Assembly (NCBI GenBank): GCA_003520925.1 | Contig: DOTV01000108.1 | Location: 2,218 to 17,693 of the forward strand | Direction of reading: 5' to 3' | Source: Bacteroidales bacterium | Lineage (GTDB): Bacteria > Bacteroidota > Bacteroidia > Bacteroidales > VadinHA17 | DNA: 15,476 nt | Shown here: positions 14,360 through 15,476 of the stretch, piece after piece | How the letters are laid out: each line of letters opens with the position of its first letter | How positions within the stretch are numbered: position 1 is the stretch's first letter | The notes under the pieces: model-generated | Database searches by the model: none | The model's input: only the letters and a program-made list of their open reading frames with translations | What the model was told of the DNA's origin: nothing | Program-made: the position numbers and the translations under genes

Positions 14360-15476
14360 ATGAAGAAGTTGGCTATTTTATGGAATCTTTTGGTATTAAC
14401 AGCAATACTTTCAGTTAATTCCTCAGCAAGCACTCCTGATATTCCCAACTTCAATCCGTCTCTTTCCACAATCGTAATTGGATTAACCATTTTGGCAGTG
14501 ATCGAATTTGGTTTATATAAACTTCTGGAACTGAAGTTTAAGCGCAAATACCAGATTCTTGAGCAGATCATCAACAAAAAGAATGAAGATATTGTCCGCA
14601 TAAAAGAAAAAACCGAAGCACTCCTTGCAAATGTTCTTCCAAAGAATACTGCTAATGAGCTTATGGCAAACGGGAAAGCAACAAAAACAAAATACAATTT
14701 TGTGACTGTCCTGTTTTCAGATATTCAGGGTTTTACCCAGATTGCTGAAGAAATGAATCCTGAGGTACTGATTGATGAGCTTGATAAATTCTTTTTTCAT
14801 TTCGATTCGGTAGTCGAAAAATACAGAATCGAAAAGATCAAGACTATTGGAGATGCATATATGTGTGCAGGTGGGATACCCGAAAAGAACAGGACCAATC
14901 CGGTTGAAGTTATACTCGCTGCTCTTGAAATGCAGGAATATATGAAAAACCTGAAAGAAGCTTCACTTATCCAGGGCATGAAATACTGGGATATAAGAAT
15001 AGGCATTCATACCGGAACAGTTATTGCAGGTGTGGTGGGGCACAAGAAGCTTTCATATGATATCTGGGGCGATACAGTAAATATTGCCAGCCGTATGGAG
15101 TCATCCGGAGAGGCTGGGAAAATAAATATTTCAGGGGCAACATATGAGTTTGTAAAGGATTTTTTTATTTGTGAATACCGGGGGAAAATGCCTGTCAAAT
15201 ACAAAGGGGAACTCGAAATGTATTTTGTGAAGGAGATTATCCCTGAACTCAGGGATGAGAATGGCTCCCCAAACAGCAAATTCAGGTTTAAAATGCAGCT
15301 TATCAAGCTTCAGGATGTGGAGGAGTCGGTCAACAAAATGTTTATAGATGAAGCTCCTCCAAGTCTGTGTTTTCACAACGCACAGCTTGCAGTAAGCATC
15401 ACCAGCCAGGCAGAGCTTCTTGCTACAGCAGAAGGACTGCCATTGGAACAGTATGTTAATCTGAAGCTGGCTTCAG
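14360..15476 (+). CDS. Cyclase 2: membrane-anchored class III adenylate cyclase with HD-like domain (partial, cut by the right edge)
   Basis: 372 codons are visible. Residues 1-23 look like a signal peptide or first membrane helix, about 35-56 is a membrane segment, and 57-90 is a charged helix leading to LLANVLP (88-94), the linker typical of membrane cyclases. The cyclase domain has every expected residue: D121 (LFSDI), D165 (KTIGD), adenine-selecting K161 and D234 (YDIWGDTV), and transition-state N241 and R245 (NIASR). It aligns with cyclase 1 without gaps from D70/D121 to V239/V290, then with one 2-residue gap in the linker. The downstream region aligns with the HD domain of cyclase 1, but CFHNAQLAVSI replaces FYHNVKHTVDV, so the metal-binding histidine has become Leu343. 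Later HD motifs lie outside the window. Likely an inner-membrane enzyme with its catalytic part in the cytoplasm. Confidence 0.88.
   Translation, partial: MKKLAILWNLLVLTAILSVNSSASTPDIPNFNPSLSTIVIGLTILAVIEFGLYKLLELKFKRKYQILEQIINKKNEDIVRIKEKTEALLANVLPKNTANELMANGKATKTKYNFVTVLFSDIQGFTQIAEEMNPEVLIDELDKFFFHFDSVVEKYRIEKIKTIGDAYMCAGGIPEKNRTNPVEVILAALEMQEYMKNLKEASLIQGMKYWDIRIGIHTGTVIAGVVGHKKLSYDIWGDTVNIASRMESSGEAGKINISGATYEFVKDFFICEYRGKMPVKYKGELEMYFVKEIIPELRDENGSPNSKFRFKMQLIKLQDVEESVNKMFIDEAPPSLCFHNAQLAVSITSQAELLATAEGLPLEQYVNLKLAS

Noticed and set aside
14314..15376. Minus-strand open frames over cyclase 2
   Set aside because: The plus strand here carries a continuous frame with all class III cyclase motifs that runs past the window edge. 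The minus-strand frames are its shadows.
9951..15476. A Pycsar or CBASS anti-phage system built on the cyclases
   Set aside because: The enzymes are class III cyclases with adenine-selecting Lys/Asp, not CD-NTases. No effector with a cyclic-nucleotide-binding, TIR or membrane-pore domain lies next to them in the window.

Overview
The window looks like a chromosomal stretch from a member of the Bacteroidota (Bacteroidetes), probably not close to the standard lab species. The evidence is: a PorZ subunit of the type IX secretion system (T9SS), which is restricted to this phylum; a bacterial GH3-family protein of the type common there; several start codons preceded by A/T-rich sequence rather than a Shine-Dalgarno site; and promoters of the Bacteroidota form (TTTG, about 20 bp, TAnnTTTG). 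Nothing marks it as a phage, plasmid or genomic island. No rRNA, tRNA, CRISPR array or insertion sequence was recognised.

Left part (1-6945). A radical SAM protein runs off the left edge on the minus strand. Next come a plus-strand M48 lipoprotein metalloprotease, a minus-strand Tat-exported Gfo/Idh/MocA oxidoreductase and a plus-strand two-domain M16 protease. The two convergent gene ends here (2380-2513 and 6887-6945) hold the same two-part GC-rich hairpin repeat in opposite orientations, with an identical 20-nt spacer.

Middle part (6946-9950). recO, a GH3-family acyl-adenylating enzyme and a deoxynucleoside kinase form a probable minus-strand operon. Its promoter lies in a 60-bp divergent region shared with the next gene.

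Right part (9951-15476). Two paralogous class III nucleotide cyclases, each fused to an HD phosphohydrolase-like domain, bracket a minus-strand rdgB-porZ pair. The first is soluble with a coiled-coil N-terminus. The second is membrane-anchored and cut by the right edge. Their departures from consensus are complementary. Cyclase 1 has a changed transition-state residue but an intact HD metal site. Cyclase 2 has a full set of cyclase residues but has lost the first HD metal histidine. This pair, beside a surface component of T9SS, is the most interesting feature of the window and suggests a two-subunit cyclic-nucleotide making and breaking module. That function is inference, and no effector gene is visible.
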